DNA of 23,654 nt. It comes from Pasteurellaceae bacterium. GTDB taxonomy: Bacteria > Pseudomonadota > Gammaproteobacteria > Enterobacterales > Pasteurellaceae. Below the pieces are notes generated by a model. It ran no database searches. It saw only the letters and a program-made list of their open reading frames with translations, and was not told where the DNA came from. Position 1 is the first letter of the stretch; each line of letters starts with the position of its first letter. Below are positions 8,366 to 16,876 of this stretch, piece after piece. A program made the position numbers and the translations under genes. The DNA lies in contig CAAELW010000069.1 of assembly GCA_900756875.1 (NCBI GenBank), forward strand, positions 1-23,654, given 5' to 3'.

Positions 8366-9280
8366 ATGGAAGGCTTATCTATTGCCGCAATCGTCTTTAT
8401 TGTATTAGTTGTCGTTGTACTTTTTTCTGCACTCAAAACTGTACCGCAAGGTTATAACTGGACAATTGAGCGTTTTGGGCGTTATACCCACACCTTAATG
8501 CCGGGCTTGAACTTTGTGGTCCCATTTGTGGATCGTGTTGGTCGTAAGATCAATATGATGGAACAGGTATTAGATATTCCGTCACAAGAAGTGATTTCTA
8601 AGGATAACGCCAACGTATCCATTGATGCGGTCTGTTTCGTTCAGGTGATTGATGCTCGCAGTGCAGCTTATGAAGTAAATCATTTGGAACAAGCAATTAT
8701 CAATTTAACCATGACTAACATTCGTACAGTGCTAGGCTCGATGGAATTGGATGAAATGCTTTCTCAACGTGATTCCATTAATGGTCGTTTATTGGCAATT
8801 GTGGATGAAGCGACCAATCCTTGGGGGATTAAAGTCACTCGTATTGAAATTCGCGATGTGCGTCCACCACGTGAATTGATTGATTCAATGAATGCACAAA
8901 TGAAAGCTGAACGTAATAAACGTGCGGAAGTGTTGGAAGCGGAAGGTATTCGTCAGGCGGAAATTTTACGTGCAGAAGGGGAAAAACAAGCTCGAATTCT
9001 GAAAGCGGAAGGGGAACGTCAGGAAGCCTTCTTACAAGCAGAAGCACGTGAACGTGCAGCGGAAGCAGAAGCGAAAGCAACCCAAATGGTGTCAGAAGCA
9101 ATTGCCAGCGGTGATACCAAAGCGATCAATTACTTCATCGCACAAAAATACACAGAAGCCTTAAAACAAATCGGTGGTTCACCGAACAGCAAAGTGGTCA
9201 TGATGCCGCTTGAAGCCGGTAATTTAATCGGCTCGGTAGCGGGCATTGCCGAACTACTAAAAGGCGACAAAAAAGCGTAA
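8366..9280 (+). CDS. qmcA: SPFH/stomatin-family membrane protease modulator
   Basis: Bacterial stomatin-like protein of the QmcA group, anchored in the inner membrane and thought to assist quality control by FtsH and related proteases. The 304-residue protein starts with one hydrophobic segment (about 4-24). An SPFH/band-7 domain follows (about 25-190), with [19 protein letters not shown] and QREIS-type residues such as [12 protein letters not shown] charged coiled-coil stretch (about 190-240) repeats AEGE-type units, and the end is Gly-rich and hydrophobic. E. coli QmcA has 305 residues. AAGGAG lies 6 bases before the ATG. An nfeD-type gene follows at once, the standard pairing for this family. 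Confidence 0.9.
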   Translation: MEGLSIAAIVFIVLVVVVLFSALKTVPQGYNWTIERFGRYTHTLMPGLNFVVPFVDRVGRKINMMEQVLDIPSQEVISKDNANVSIDAVCFVQVIDARSAAYEVNHLEQAIINLTMTNIRTVLGSMELDEMLSQRDSINGRLLAIVDEATNPWGIKVTRIEIRDVRPPRELIDSMNAQMKAERNKRAEVLEAEGIRQAEILRAEGEKQARILKAEGERQEAFLQAEARERAAEAEAKATQMVSEAIASGDTKAINYFIAQKYTEALKQIGGSPNSKVVMMPLEAGNLIGSVAGIAELLKGDKKA

Positions 9281-9286
9281 TTTCCT

Positions 9287-9316
9287 AAAGTGCGGTTAAA
9301 AATGACCGCACTTTTT
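9287..9316 (+). terminator. Inverted uptake-word hairpin between qmcA and the nfeD-type gene
   Basis: AAAGTGCGGT (9287-9296) and ACCGCACTTT (9305-9314) form a perfect 10-bp stem with an 8-base loop, ending in a T-run to 9316. It stands 6 bases after the qmcA stop and just before the next Shine-Dalgarno sequence. Since qmcA and its partner are normally one operon, this probably gives partial termination. Confidence 0.7.
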
Positions 9317-9332
9317 CTCTCAAGGAGTTGAT

Positions 9333-9788
9333 ATGGCAGATTGGTTAACAACCTGGTCGGTATGGCATTGGTTAGTATTAGGTTTTATATTATTAATCGC
9401 TGAAACTCTCGTGCCCGGCGTGTTTTTGTTATGGTGGGGCTTGGCCGCGATTGTGACAGCTGGCGTAATGGCTTTAGTACCGAGTTTATCCTTAACCGTG
9501 TTAGCCGTTTTTTATGCGATTTTAGCGATTATTCTCTCGTTGCTCTGGTGGAAATATCAACATAGCAAAGATAATCAGGACCAATCGCGTACGACCTTAA
9601 ACCAACGAGATCATACTCTATTAGGTAAAAAAGGAACGGTATTAGAAATCGGTTCTAACGGGATTGGTCGTGGTGCCTTTGGCGATACCACATGGCGTAT
9701 CCAAGGCGAGCATTTAACAGTGAATGATCTGGTGGTGGTAGAACGCGTTGATGGCATTACACTGTTAGTGAAAAAGGTCACAGAATGA
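9333..9788 (+). CDS. ybbJ: NfeD-like membrane protein, partner of QmcA
   Basis: Small membrane protein of the NfeD family. The 151-residue chain has hydrophobic segments at about 11-33 and 36-73, containing the conserved ETLVPGVFLLWWG, then a soluble C-terminal domain of OB-fold type (about 92-150) with GKKGTVLEIGSNGIGRGAFGD-like sequence in two parts and VVVERVDGITLLVK. E. coli YbbJ, encoded beside qmcA, has 152 residues. NfeD and SPFH proteins are thought to act together on membrane organisation or proteolysis. AAGGAG sits 5 bases before the start. Its stop overlaps the next start as ATGA. Confidence 0.85.
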   Translation: MADWLTTWSVWHWLVLGFILLIAETLVPGVFLLWWGLAAIVTAGVMALVPSLSLTVLAVFYAILAIILSLLWWKYQHSKDNQDQSRTTLNQRDHTLLGKKGTVLEIGSNGIGRGAFGDTTWRIQGEHLTVNDLVVVERVDGITLLVKKVTE

Positions 9789-10390
9789 ATCATTTAATTA
9801 TTTTTGCACATCCCAATAGCCAAAAAAGTTTTGGTCGTGCCATCGTGGATCGCGTTGTAAAAGCAAGCCAACAGCTTGGTGTTGAAACCCATCTGCGTGA
9901 TCTGTACACCATGGAATTTAATCCGATTATTTCCTTTGAAGAATTACAATCGGCCAATAAAGGGATTATTCCAGCAGAAATTCAGCAAGAGCATAAGTTT
10001 ATTCGCCAAGCAGATTTGATTACGATGGTTTATCCTTTATGGTGGATGGGTTTTCCAGCGATGCTAAAAGGCTATTTGGATCGTGTATTAAGCCATGGTT
10101 TTGCTTATAAAACAGAAAATGGTGAATCAAAAGGACTGCTTCAAGGCAAAGCGATGCAACAATTTATCACCATAGGGAGTAGCGTAGCAAAATATCAAGA
10201 ATACGGAGTCGATAAATCCCTCAATCATTGTTTGATCAATGGTTTATTTAATTATTGCGGTATTGAAAATGTGGATTACACTTTGTTCGGTGATATTCAT
10301 ATTATCTATGATGCCGCTCGCCAAGCGATGCTTGACGAAGCCGCCGAAAAAACAACGGCAAAATTGACCGCACTTTTAGCTCAATCGTGA
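9785..10390 (+). CDS. NAD(P)H-dependent oxidoreductase, flavodoxin-fold quinone reductase family
   Basis: The 201-residue protein belongs to the NQO/KefF/MdaB flavodoxin-like fold family. The N-terminus MNHLIIFAHPNSQKSFG is the FMN/FAD phosphate-binding strand-loop. ADLITMVYPLWWMGFPAMLKGY is split around the typical P-WW--PA-LKG motif, followed by DRVLSHGFAY. Expected activity is two-electron reduction of quinones or similar compounds with NAD(P)H in the cytoplasm; the exact substrate cannot be told. The start overlaps the stop of the nfeD-type gene by 4 bases (ATGA), so translation is likely coupled. An uptake word (10367-10375) is read as LTALL in the last residues. A general stress or redox role is possible but is inference. 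Confidence 0.82.
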   Translation: MNHLIIFAHPNSQKSFGRAIVDRVVKASQQLGVETHLRDLYTMEFNPIISFEELQSANKGIIPAEIQQEHKFIRQADLITMVYPLWWMGFPAMLKGYLDRVLSHGFAYKTENGESKGLLQGKAMQQFITIGSSVAKYQEYGVDKSLNHCLINGLFNYCGIENVDYTLFGDIHIIYDAARQAMLDEAAEKTTAKLTALLAQS

Positions 10391-10413
10391 GCACAATCAT
10401 AGGAAAGCAATAG

Positions 10414-10971
10414 ATGTCAGAAACTCAAGTGAATAATTTTTCTTTAATAAGCCGCCTATTTGGCAATTTATTTTATCGTAGTCCTACCGATCCAATTTTG
10501 AGTGGGGTATTTGATTGGTTACAGCAACAAGGTTTAAGTCAAGTGTGGGCACTTTCTACGGATAAAGAAAGCGAAGCAGCCATTGCTAATTTACAAATGA
10601 AAATTGATTTAACGTTGCTTGATCAAGAATATCAAAAATTGTTTGGTCCAAACGGTAACGTACCAACGGCTATTTCAAGTTATGATATGGATGTGCAACG
10701 TTTTGTAGATTTTCGTCATGCGCGTAATGTGCCTGAAGCTGAGAATGTCGATCATTTCGCTTTGTTATTGCTTACGGCTTCTTGGTTAGAAGACAACACG
10801 GAATCGCTATCAGCTCAACAAGATTTATTCGGTGATTTCTTATTACCTTGTGCAGCAAAATTCTTAACCCAAGTGGAAACTTATGCCACACTTCCTTTCT
10901 ATCGTTCATTGGCATATTTAACCCGTGAAATCTTGGCTGCAATGGCTGATGAATTAGAAGAAGGCGAGTAG
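10414..10971 (+). CDS. TorD/DmsD-family cytoplasmic chaperone, YcdY-like
   Basis: The 185-residue, mostly helical protein matches the TorD-like family and most closely E. coli YcdY. FSLISRLFGNLFYRSP aligns with YcdY FSILCRVLGSLYYRQP, LLLTASWLEDNTES with LLLAASWLEDQSTE, and LTREILAAMADELEE with the YcdY end. TorD-type proteins bind signal peptides or folding intermediates of molybdoenzymes; YcdY is reported to help metal loading of the phosphatase YcdX. No molybdoenzyme or ycdX gene is visible here. AGGAAAG lies 6 bases before the ATG, and the 23-base gap to the upstream oxidoreductase suggests co-transcription. The family call is firm; the YcdY subgroup is likely and the client unknown. Confidence 0.8.
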   Translation: MSETQVNNFSLISRLFGNLFYRSPTDPILSGVFDWLQQQGLSQVWALSTDKESEAAIANLQMKIDLTLLDQEYQKLFGPNGNVPTAISSYDMDVQRFVDFRHARNVPEAENVDHFALLLLTASWLEDNTESLSAQQDLFGDFLLPCAAKFLTQVETYATLPFYRSLAYLTREILAAMADELEEGE

Positions 10972-11019
10972 TTTTCATCAATAGAATAGATATTTAAAGA
11001 GATTTTTAGATAATAATAA

Positions 11020-11051
11020 AAAAGCCCTGCGAATCAAAACGCGGGGCTTTT
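11020..11051. terminator. Bidirectional terminator between the YcdY-like gene and gyrA
   Basis: AAAAGCCCTGCG (11020-11031) pairs with CGCGGGGCTTTT (11040-11051) with one T-G pair and an 8-base loop. A-rich sequence on the left and T-rich on the right allow termination in both directions. It lies between convergent genes. Confidence 0.88.
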
Positions 11052-11068
11052 ATTTAGTGGAAGATCAA

Positions 11069-13714
11069 TTATTCTTCAGAAGCCACATCTTCAGTGCCTT
11101 CGTCTTCATCATCCATATCACAAACACGTTCAAGACTGACGACGTGTTCATCTTCTGCGGTACGAATTAAACGAACCCCTTGGGTGTTACGGCCAACGAT
11201 GCTCACTTCACTAACACGAGTACGCACTAAGGTACCCGCATCAGTAATAAGCATAATTTGGTCAGTTTCTTCTACTTGTGTCGCGGCAACGACTTTACCG
11301 TTACGTTCGCTCACTTTAATCGAAATCACCCCTTTGGTATTACGCGATTTGGTTGGGTACTCGCTTAATTGGGTGCGTTTACCATAACCGTTTTGCGTCG
11401 CGGTAAGAATTGCACCATCATTTTTCGGTACAACTAAGGAAACCACTTTATCGATGTTGAGATCGAGGGTTTCTTCTGCATTATCATCCGAAACGTCTTC
11501 AATTTCGACCGCACTTTCGTCGTCAGCGATATCATTAGTGAGGGCGAGTTTAATACCGCGTACACCTGTTGCTAAACGACCCATTGCACGGACTGCACTT
11601 TCAGCGAAACGCACCACGCGACCTTGTGAAGAGAACAACATGATTTCGTTAGAACCGTCAGTGATATCCACGCCGATCAATTCATCTTCATCACGTAAGT
11701 TCAAGGCGATGATACCGCTTGAACGTGGACGGCTGAATTCGGTTAGCGCAATTTTCTTCACAATACCACCAGCGGTTGCCATGATAACGAATTTATCTTC
11801 TTCATAAGCAGAAATTGGCAAGATTGCGGTAATACGTTCATTTTCTTGTAACGGTAGAATATTGACAATCGGACGACCACGCGCACCACGGCTAGCTTGT
11901 GGTAACTGATAGACTTTCAACCAATATAAGCGACCACGGCTCGAGAAGCAGAGAATCGTATCGTGAGTATTCGCCACTAAGAGTTTTTCGATGAAGTCTT
12001 CATCTTTCATCTTCGTTGCAGATTTACCTTTACCACCACGACGTTGTGCTTCGTAGTCGGTAAGCGGTTGATATTTCACATAACCTTCGTGAGAAAGGGT
12101 CACTACTACATCTTCTTGAGCGATTAAATCTTCTAAATCAATATCACCAGAAGCCGCAGTAATTTCAGTACGACGTTCATCCGCGAATTGTGCACGTACT
12201 TGTTCAAGCTCTTCACGAATCACTTCCATCAAGCGCTCAGGGCTGTTGATGATGTGGAGAAGTTCTGCAATTTTAACTAATAACTCTTTGTATTCATTGA
12301 TCACTTCTTCGGTAGCAAGACCGGTTAAACGGTGCAAGCGAAGTTCTAAGATTGCATCAACTTGTTCCGGAGAAAGATAGTAATCCGAACCTTTAATACC
12401 AAATTCAGCCGCTAATTCAGCCGGACGTGCCGCCGCATCAAGCAAACCTAAAATTTCGTTATTCAGTTTCCAAGGACGAGAAATTAATTTTTCTGCCGCT
12501 TCTTTACGCTCTTTTGACTGACGGATGATATCGATGATTTCATCGATATTTGATGTTGCAACCGCTAAACCTTCTAAAATATGGGTACGCTCGCGGGCTT
12601 TACGCAATTCAAATAAAGAACGGCGAATCACCACTTCGCGACGGTGCATCACAAAGGCTTCAATGATTTGTTTTAAGTTGAATAAACGTGGTTGACCGTG
12701 ATCTAAAGCCACCATGTTAATCCCGAAGGTTACCTGCATTTGGGTAAGCGCATAGAGGTGATTTAATACCACTTCGCCTACGGCATCACGTTTGATGTCA
12801 ATTTCAATGCGAATCCCTTCTTTGTTCGAAAGGTCGATAATATTGCTGATGCCTTCGATTTTTTTATCTTTGATAAGCTCAGCAATTTTTTCCACTAATT
12901 TGGCTTTGTTCACTTGATAAGGCAATTCGGTCACAATAATTTGCTCTTTGCCTTTATCTGTAGTTTCTACGCTAGCACGAGCGCGAACATACACTTTGCC
13001 GCGACCAGTGCGATAAGCTTCTTCAATCCCTTTACGGCCATTAATTAATGCTGCTGTTGGGAAGTCTGGGCCCGGGATATATTGCATTAACTCATCAATA
13101 GTGATGTTTTCGTTATCAATATAAGCCAAGCAGCCATCTAAAACTTCATTTAAGTTGTGTGGAGGAATATTCGTTGCCATCCCCACCGCAATACCGGAAG
13201 AACCGTTTGCTAAAAGTGCAGGAATACGGGTTGGTAATACGTCCGGAATCATTAATTCGCCATCATAGTTTGGCGAGAAATTTACGGTTTCTTTATCCAA
13301 GTCAGTTAATAATGCTTGGGTAATTTTTTGCATACGAACTTCGGTATAACGCATTGCCGCTGGCGCATCACCGTCGATTGAACCGAAGTTACCTTGCCCA
13401 TCTACCAACATGTAGCGCAATGAGAACGGCTGTGCCATACGCACAATGGTGTAGTACACTGCAAAATCACCGTGCGGGTGATATTTACCGATTACATCAC
13501 CTACCACACGGGCAGATTTTACGTATTTTTTGCCGGCAGTGATGCCAGATTGATCCATGGAGAAAAGCACACGTCGATGCACCGGTTTTAAACCGTCACG
13601 TACGTCGGGCAAAGCACGCCCAACAATCACCGACATGGCGTAGTCAAGGTAAGAAGATTTGAGTTCTTCTTCAATATTGACTGGGGTAATAGAGGAATGG
13701 ATTGAATCCGTCAT
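11069..13714 (-). CDS. gyrA: DNA gyrase subunit A, with Phe84 and Tyr88 in the quinolone region
   Basis: Breakage-reunion subunit of DNA gyrase (A2B2), which adds negative supercoils. The 881-residue protein runs from [20 protein letters not shown] longer frame to 13735 adds seven residues but has no ribosome site, while AAGGA lies 6 bases before 13714. The catalytic tyrosine is Y123 in AAMRYTE. The gyrase box QRRGGKG opens the C-terminal DNA-wrapping beta-pinwheel, which ends in an acidic tail. In the quinolone-resistance region the wild-type HPHGDSAVYDTIV is here [13 protein letters not shown]. This gives Phe84 (codon TTT, 13463-13465) and Tyr88 (codon TAC, 13451-13453) in place of Ser and Asp; these are E. 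coli positions 83 and 87. Such pairs are established causes of high fluoroquinolone resistance, usually together with parC changes. It is a single gene, convergent with its left neighbour. Confidence 0.98.
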   Translation of the reverse strand: MTDSIHSSITPVNIEEELKSSYLDYAMSVIVGRALPDVRDGLKPVHRRVLFSMDQSGITAGKKYVKSARVVGDVIGKYHPHGDFAVYYTIVRMAQPFSLRYMLVDGQGNFGSIDGDAPAAMRYTEVRMQKITQALLTDLDKETVNFSPNYDGELMIPDVLPTRIPALLANGSSGIAVGMATNIPPHNLNEVLDGCLAYIDNENITIDELMQYIPGPDFPTAALINGRKGIEEAYRTGRGKVYVRARASVETTDKGKEQIIVTELPYQVNKAKLVEKIAELIKDKKIEGISNIIDLSNKEGIRIEIDIKRDAVGEVVLNHLYALTQMQVTFGINMVALDHGQPRLFNLKQIIEAFVMHRREVVIRRSLFELRKARERTHILEGLAVATSNIDEIIDIIRQSKERKEAAEKLISRPWKLNNEILGLLDAAARPAELAAEFGIKGSDYYLSPEQVDAILELRLHRLTGLATEEVINEYKELLVKIAELLHIINSPERLMEVIREELEQVRAQFADERRTEITAASGDIDLEDLIAQEDVVVTLSHEGYVKYQPLTDYEAQRRGGKGKSATKMKDEDFIEKLLVANTHDTILCFSSRGRLYWLKVYQLPQASRGARGRPIVNILPLQENERITAILPISAYEEDKFVIMATAGGIVKKIALTEFSRPRSSGIIALNLRDEDELIGVDITDGSNEIMLFSSQGRVVRFAESAVRAMGRLATGVRGIKLALTNDIADDESAVEIEDVSDDNAEETLDLNIDKVVSLVVPKNDGAILTATQNGYGKRTQLSEYPTKSRNTKGVISIKVSERNGKVVAATQVEETDQIMLITDAGTLVRTRVSEVSIVGRNTQGVRLIRTAEDEHVVSLERVCDMDDEDEGTEDVASEE

Positions 13715-13748
13715 TTTTATTCCTTTTTTGATCAAAAAATTGCGACGG

Positions 13749-13757
13749 ATTATAGCA
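13749..13757 (-). promoter_or_regulatory. gyrA promoter, extended -10
   Basis: On the minus strand TGC-TATAAT (13757 down to 13749) is a perfect -10 with the extended TGn motif, 34 bases upstream of the chosen gyrA start. No good -35 is seen, as often with extended -10 promoters, including supercoiling-controlled ones. An uptake word lies just upstream (13782-13790). Confidence 0.65.
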
Positions 13758-13823
13758 TAAATTTAAGCGTTTTTGTGTGAAAAGTGCGGTTGATTTTAAA
13801 GCAGTTTTTTAATGCGGAAATAA

Positions 13824-13850
13824 ATAAGGCAGACATTAAGTCCGCCTTAT
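13824..13850 (-). terminator. Probable terminator of ycaO
   Basis: ATAAGGCAGAC (13824-13834) and GTCCGCCTTAT (13840-13850) form an 11-bp stem with one mismatch and a 5-base loop, 17 bases beyond the ycaO stop. The following sequence on the minus strand is T-rich (ATTTATTT) but not a clean T-run. Confidence 0.6.
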
Positions 13851-13867
13851 GATTGAGAGAAAATCGA

Positions 13868-15631
13868 CTATTTCCAATTTTCTCGTTTGGCTTTTTGTAA
13901 TTTCGCATAAGCACCAAGTAAAGCTTGGTGTTCTTTGAAGTTTTCAAGCATTTCATCACTGGCTGGCAAGTTATAGAATGGGTTACCTTTTTCTGCTACC
14001 GCAGCCCAAGCTTGTTGAACAGCTTCTTTGCCATACATTCTTTCAAATACAGTGCGATATTGTTGTGGATCGCGAGTATTGTCTAAATGCAATTCAATGA
14101 TACTGATTAAAGCACGATAGTAATTTGCACGCTCTGGTGTAAACACAGAGCTGTTCATATTCATCGTCCAGTTAGCCCAATCTAAGGCTAATTCTAATTC
14201 ACCTAATGCTAAGTAAAGCATGGATTTGAGCTCACCAACACGTAATGTTGTCCAACCGCTTGCTTTTGGTGCCACGATACCGATAAATTCTCGAACACGT
14301 GTGGCATCGTCAATATCTTGCTCATCTAATTCTGCTAACAACTCTTCGTAAGTTTCAGCATCATGATGATGGTGTGGTAAATCTAATAAGATCTCGCGCC
14401 AGTCCATCCCCATGTTGTTATTGGCATAAATGAGATCATCAGCAGGGTAGATATCAGACATGCCAGGCACAATAATGCGGCAAGCGTAAACGTCTAAATG
14501 GTTGTAATCCATGATGTAGACTTCTTTTTCTTCCGCCTTAAAGATTGACATCAAGTTTTCATATTCTTCTTGCGTTGAACCTGAGAAATCCCAATCTACA
14601 AACTCATAATCTGGCGTATTTTTGAATAAATCCCAAGAAATTAAACCGCTAGAATCAATGAAGTGTGTTTCAAGGTTCGCGTGTTCAGCTACATCATCGT
14701 TATTGAATGATGGAGGAGAGAATACATCGAGATCTTTTAAGCTGCGACCTTGTAAAAGCTCCGTTACGGTACGCTCTAATGCCACTTGGAAATTCGGATG
14801 TGCACCAAAAGAAGCAAAGCACGTGCCGTTATTCGGATTGAGCAATACCACACAAATGACAGGATATTTGCCACCTAGTGACGCATCAAAGACATAAATA
14901 GGGAAGCCTTCTTCCTCTAATTTTTCAATAGAGGCTTGAATAGATGGATAGCGCTCCATCACGGATTTTGGAATTTCAGGAAGACTGATTGCTTCTGCAA
15001 TAATGCGATTTTTCACATAGCGTTCAAAAACCTCTGAAAGCCCTTGCACACGTGCTTCATTTTTTGTGTTACCAGCGGACATCCCGTTAGAGACGTATAA
15101 ATTCGCAATGATACTTTGTGGAATATAGACGGTTTCTTGATCGGATTGGCGCACATAAGGCATCGCGACAATACCGCGATCGTAATTACCGGATTGCAGA
15201 TCCACAAGCAATTCAGGGGTTAGTTCTTGATTTGGATCGAAATAATCCCATAAATAATCATCTAAAATTCCTTCTGGTAAAAGGGCTTCATCTTCAATTG
15301 GAAACCATTTTTCAGTGGGATAATGGACAAAATCACCATTAGCAATCTCTTGTCCTAAATAGAAATCAGCAAAGAAATAGTTGGTGGAAAGACGCTCGAA
15401 ATATTCACCTAATGCAGATGCTAACGCAGCTTTTCTGCTTGCGCCTTTGCCGTTAGAAAAACATTGTGGGCAATCCTTATCACGAATATGTACAGACCAG
15501 ACATTTGGCACAGGATTAAGCCAAGAGGCTTCTTCGATATTGAAACCAAGTGCGGTCAATTTTTGTTGAAATTTTGAAATACTATCTTCAAGTGCGGCAT
15601 CTTTGCCGAGAATAAATGTTTGTTCAGTCAT
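13868..15631 (-). CDS. ycaO: YcaO-family ATP-dependent protein (E. coli YcaO type)
   Basis: The 587-residue protein follows E. coli YcaO (586) along its length. The start TEQTFILGKDAALEDSI matches TQTFIPGKDAALEDSI of E. coli. The YcaO ATP-binding core covers roughly residues 60-370, with ASALGEYFERLSTNYFFADF, NEARVQGLSEVFERYVKNR and HFIDSSGLISWDLF as clear landmarks. A helical, TPR-like C-terminal part follows. YcaO domains activate peptide backbone amides with ATP; E. coli YcaO is implicated in RimO-dependent methylthiolation of ribosomal protein S12. No precursor peptide or azoline dehydrogenase gene lies nearby, so this is the housekeeping type, not a natural-product cluster. The start at 15631 is chosen because AGGA lies 7 bases before it and the promoter lies inside the longer frame that reaches 15688. 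Confidence 0.93.
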   Translation of the reverse strand: MTEQTFILGKDAALEDSISKFQQKLTALGFNIEEASWLNPVPNVWSVHIRDKDCPQCFSNGKGASRKAALASALGEYFERLSTNYFFADFYLGQEIANGDFVHYPTEKWFPIEDEALLPEGILDDYLWDYFDPNQELTPELLVDLQSGNYDRGIVAMPYVRQSDQETVYIPQSIIANLYVSNGMSAGNTKNEARVQGLSEVFERYVKNRIIAEAISLPEIPKSVMERYPSIQASIEKLEEEGFPIYVFDASLGGKYPVICVVLLNPNNGTCFASFGAHPNFQVALERTVTELLQGRSLKDLDVFSPPSFNNDDVAEHANLETHFIDSSGLISWDLFKNTPDYEFVDWDFSGSTQEEYENLMSIFKAEEKEVYIMDYNHLDVYACRIIVPGMSDIYPADDLIYANNNMGMDWREILLDLPHHHHDAETYEELLAELDEQDIDDATRVREFIGIVAPKASGWTTLRVGELKSMLYLALGELELALDWANWTMNMNSSVFTPERANYYRALISIIELHLDNTRDPQQYRTVFERMYGKEAVQQAWAAVAEKGNPFYNLPASDEMLENFKEHQALLGAYAKLQKAKRENWK

Positions 15632-15659
15632 AATTGTTCCTGTTATAAAAAACTTCCGC

Positions 15660-15688
15660 ATCATAGGGGAGTTTAGTGGGCTAATCAA
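15660..15688 (-). promoter_or_regulatory. ycaO promoter
   Basis: On the minus strand: -35 TTGATT (15683-15688), a 17-base spacer and -10 TATGAT (15660-15665). Transcription would start near 15653, about 22 bases before the chosen ATG, which rules out the upstream in-frame start. Confidence 0.65.
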
Positions 15689-15713
15689 GCATAAAATTTA
15701 TACGCTTTAGCTC

Positions 15714-15742
15714 TTGTTTTCCTTTACTTTTAAGGGTAAATT
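15714..15742 (+). promoter_or_regulatory. Possible yegP promoter
   Basis: TTGTTT (15714-15719), a 17-base spacer and TAAATT (15737-15742), about 70 bases upstream of yegP. The match to consensus is moderate. Confidence 0.4.
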
Positions 15743-15810
15743 AGCCTGGCGCAGAAAGGCATTTTCTGTGTAGGTAAAATTATAAACAAATCAATCAATT
15801 GGGAGACATT

Positions 15811-16149
15811 ATGGCTCAAGGATTTTATGAATTAAAAGTGGCTAAAGACGGACAATTTATGTTCAACTTAAAAGCAGCAAACGGACAAGTTATTTTAACT
15901 AGCGAACTTTATAAAACAAAAGCATCAGCTGAAAACGGTATTGCTTCAGTACAAAAAAATGGTGTGGATGCGAAAAACTTTGAATATCGCGTAGCGAAAA
16001 ATGACAAACCTTACTTCATTTTAAAAGCGGCTAACCACCAAGAAATTGGCCGTAGCCAATATTATTCTTCTCAAGCTGCAGCAGAAAAAGGCGTTGAGTC
16101 TGTAATGAATAACGCATCTTCTGCAGTAATCAAAGAAGTGACAGAATAA
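15811..16149 (+). CDS. yegP: YegP-type protein with two DUF1508 repeats
   Basis: Small soluble protein of 112 residues made of two tandem DUF1508 units. The first runs about 3-51, with FYELKVAKDGQFMFNLKAANG and ILTSELYKTKASAENGIASV read as separate strands and a helix. The second runs about 54-105, with FEYRVAKNDKPYFILKAANH and IGRSQYYSSQAAAEKGVESV. E. coli YegP (110 residues) has the same plan. The biochemical role is not known. GGGAG lies 5 bases before ATG 15811; an in-frame TTG at 15799 is rejected because it precedes that ribosome site. The stop codon directly abuts the stop of the convergent methyltransferase gene. Confidence 0.88.
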   Translation: MAQGFYELKVAKDGQFMFNLKAANGQVILTSELYKTKASAENGIASVQKNGVDAKNFEYRVAKNDKPYFILKAANHQEIGRSQYYSSQAAAEKGVESVMNNASSAVIKEVTE

Positions 16150-16866
16150 TCATTCTGTTCTGATTTCTTTAAATGCACCTGCCGGCTCTAAAAACGCCGG
16201 CATTTTTGATCGCGCTTTCTCCGGATTCAGTGTTAAGGGATAGGTTCGTTTTTGAGCAACGATTACGGTAAGCGGAGAGCATAGGATGGTCTTTTCTTGT
16301 TTGATGGATAGTCTTTCTTCTGCAATCACATCAAAATTTAATAATGATAGCCAGTCAACCACTCGCCAAGTAGCATATTGTCGGAACTTAAATTCGCCTA
16401 ATTTCGGTTTGAAAAGCAAGGGACTCAGCGGATTAAATAACGTGATGAACATCCAGCCGTCATCCTTTAAAACACGATGTGCTTCACGCAATATTTGATG
16501 AGGATCTTGCGCAAAATTTAAGGTGTTTGCCAACAAGCAGGCATCCATTTCTTTTTCAATAAAAGGTAAGGTTAATGGCGATGCTTGGAGCAAGCTATCA
16601 CTTTCATTTAAAAGTGCGGTAGGAAAATGCGCTGTTTTTTCAGCTAACACAATTTGATGACGTAAAGGCAAGTCAAAGGCAATTTCGCCACTTAAGGCAC
16701 CGACTTTCAGAATTTGATAGCCTAAAATTTTTGGTGTCCATTGGGCAAAATAATGTGTTAATACGTTACAATAGGCTTCACCTTGTGGTAACGCTTGCCA
16801 ACTTTCAGGTGAAAGAAGTGGTTTGTGCCATTTGGCTTTCCAATTCAATGTTAATCCTATTTTCAT
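16150..16866 (-). CDS. Class I SAM-dependent methyltransferase, YafS-like
   Basis: The 238-residue protein resembles E. coli YafS, which is also encoded divergently from gloB. Shared features are ILKVGALSGEIAFD in place of the glycine-rich SAM loop, CLLANTLNFAQDPHQILREA, HRVLKDDGWMFITLFNPLS, WLSLLNFDVI and RTYPLTLNPEKAR. The SAM-binding fold is expected from this pattern, but the first motif is weak and the substrate is unknown. ATG at 16866 is used. It has no clear ribosome site, and a TTG at 16848 with AGGA 6 bases upstream is a real alternative that would shorten it by six residues. The stop directly abuts that of yegP, and its start is only 10 bases from that of gloB. Confidence 0.78.
   Translation of the reverse strand: MKIGLTLNWKAKWHKPLLSPESWQALPQGEAYCNVLTHYFAQWTPKILGYQILKVGALSGEIAFDLPLRHQIVLAEKTAHFPTALLNESDSLLQASPLTLPFIEKEMDACLLANTLNFAQDPHQILREAHRVLKDDGWMFITLFNPLSPLLFKPKLGEFKFRQYATWRVVDWLSLLNFDVIAEERLSIKQEKTILCSPLTVIVAQKRTYPLTLNPEKARSKMPAFLEPAGAFKEIRTE
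16180..16207 (+). terminator. yegP terminator lying inside the opposing gene
   Basis: TGCCGGC (16180-16186) pairs with GCCGGCA (16196-16202), loop of 9 bases, followed by TTTTT (16203-16207). A second, smaller hairpin (ACAGAAT / ATTCTGT, 16141-16158) spans the junction of the two stop codons. Both lie in the last codons of the minus-strand methyltransferase gene. Confidence 0.7.
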
Positions 16867-16876
16867 AAGGTAATTT

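Noticed and set aside
13715..13735. Seven-residue N-terminal extension of gyrA
   Set aside because: The good ribosome site and the family N-terminus both point to 13714; the extension overlaps that ribosome site.
13868..15631. YcaO as part of a thiazole/oxazole-modified peptide cluster
   Set aside because: The protein is the E. coli YcaO type with its C-terminal extension, and no precursor peptide, dehydrogenase or exporter gene is nearby.
15632..15688. N-terminal extension of ycaO
   Set aside because: The promoter -35 and -10 lie within it, and the E. coli protein starts at the position matching 15631.
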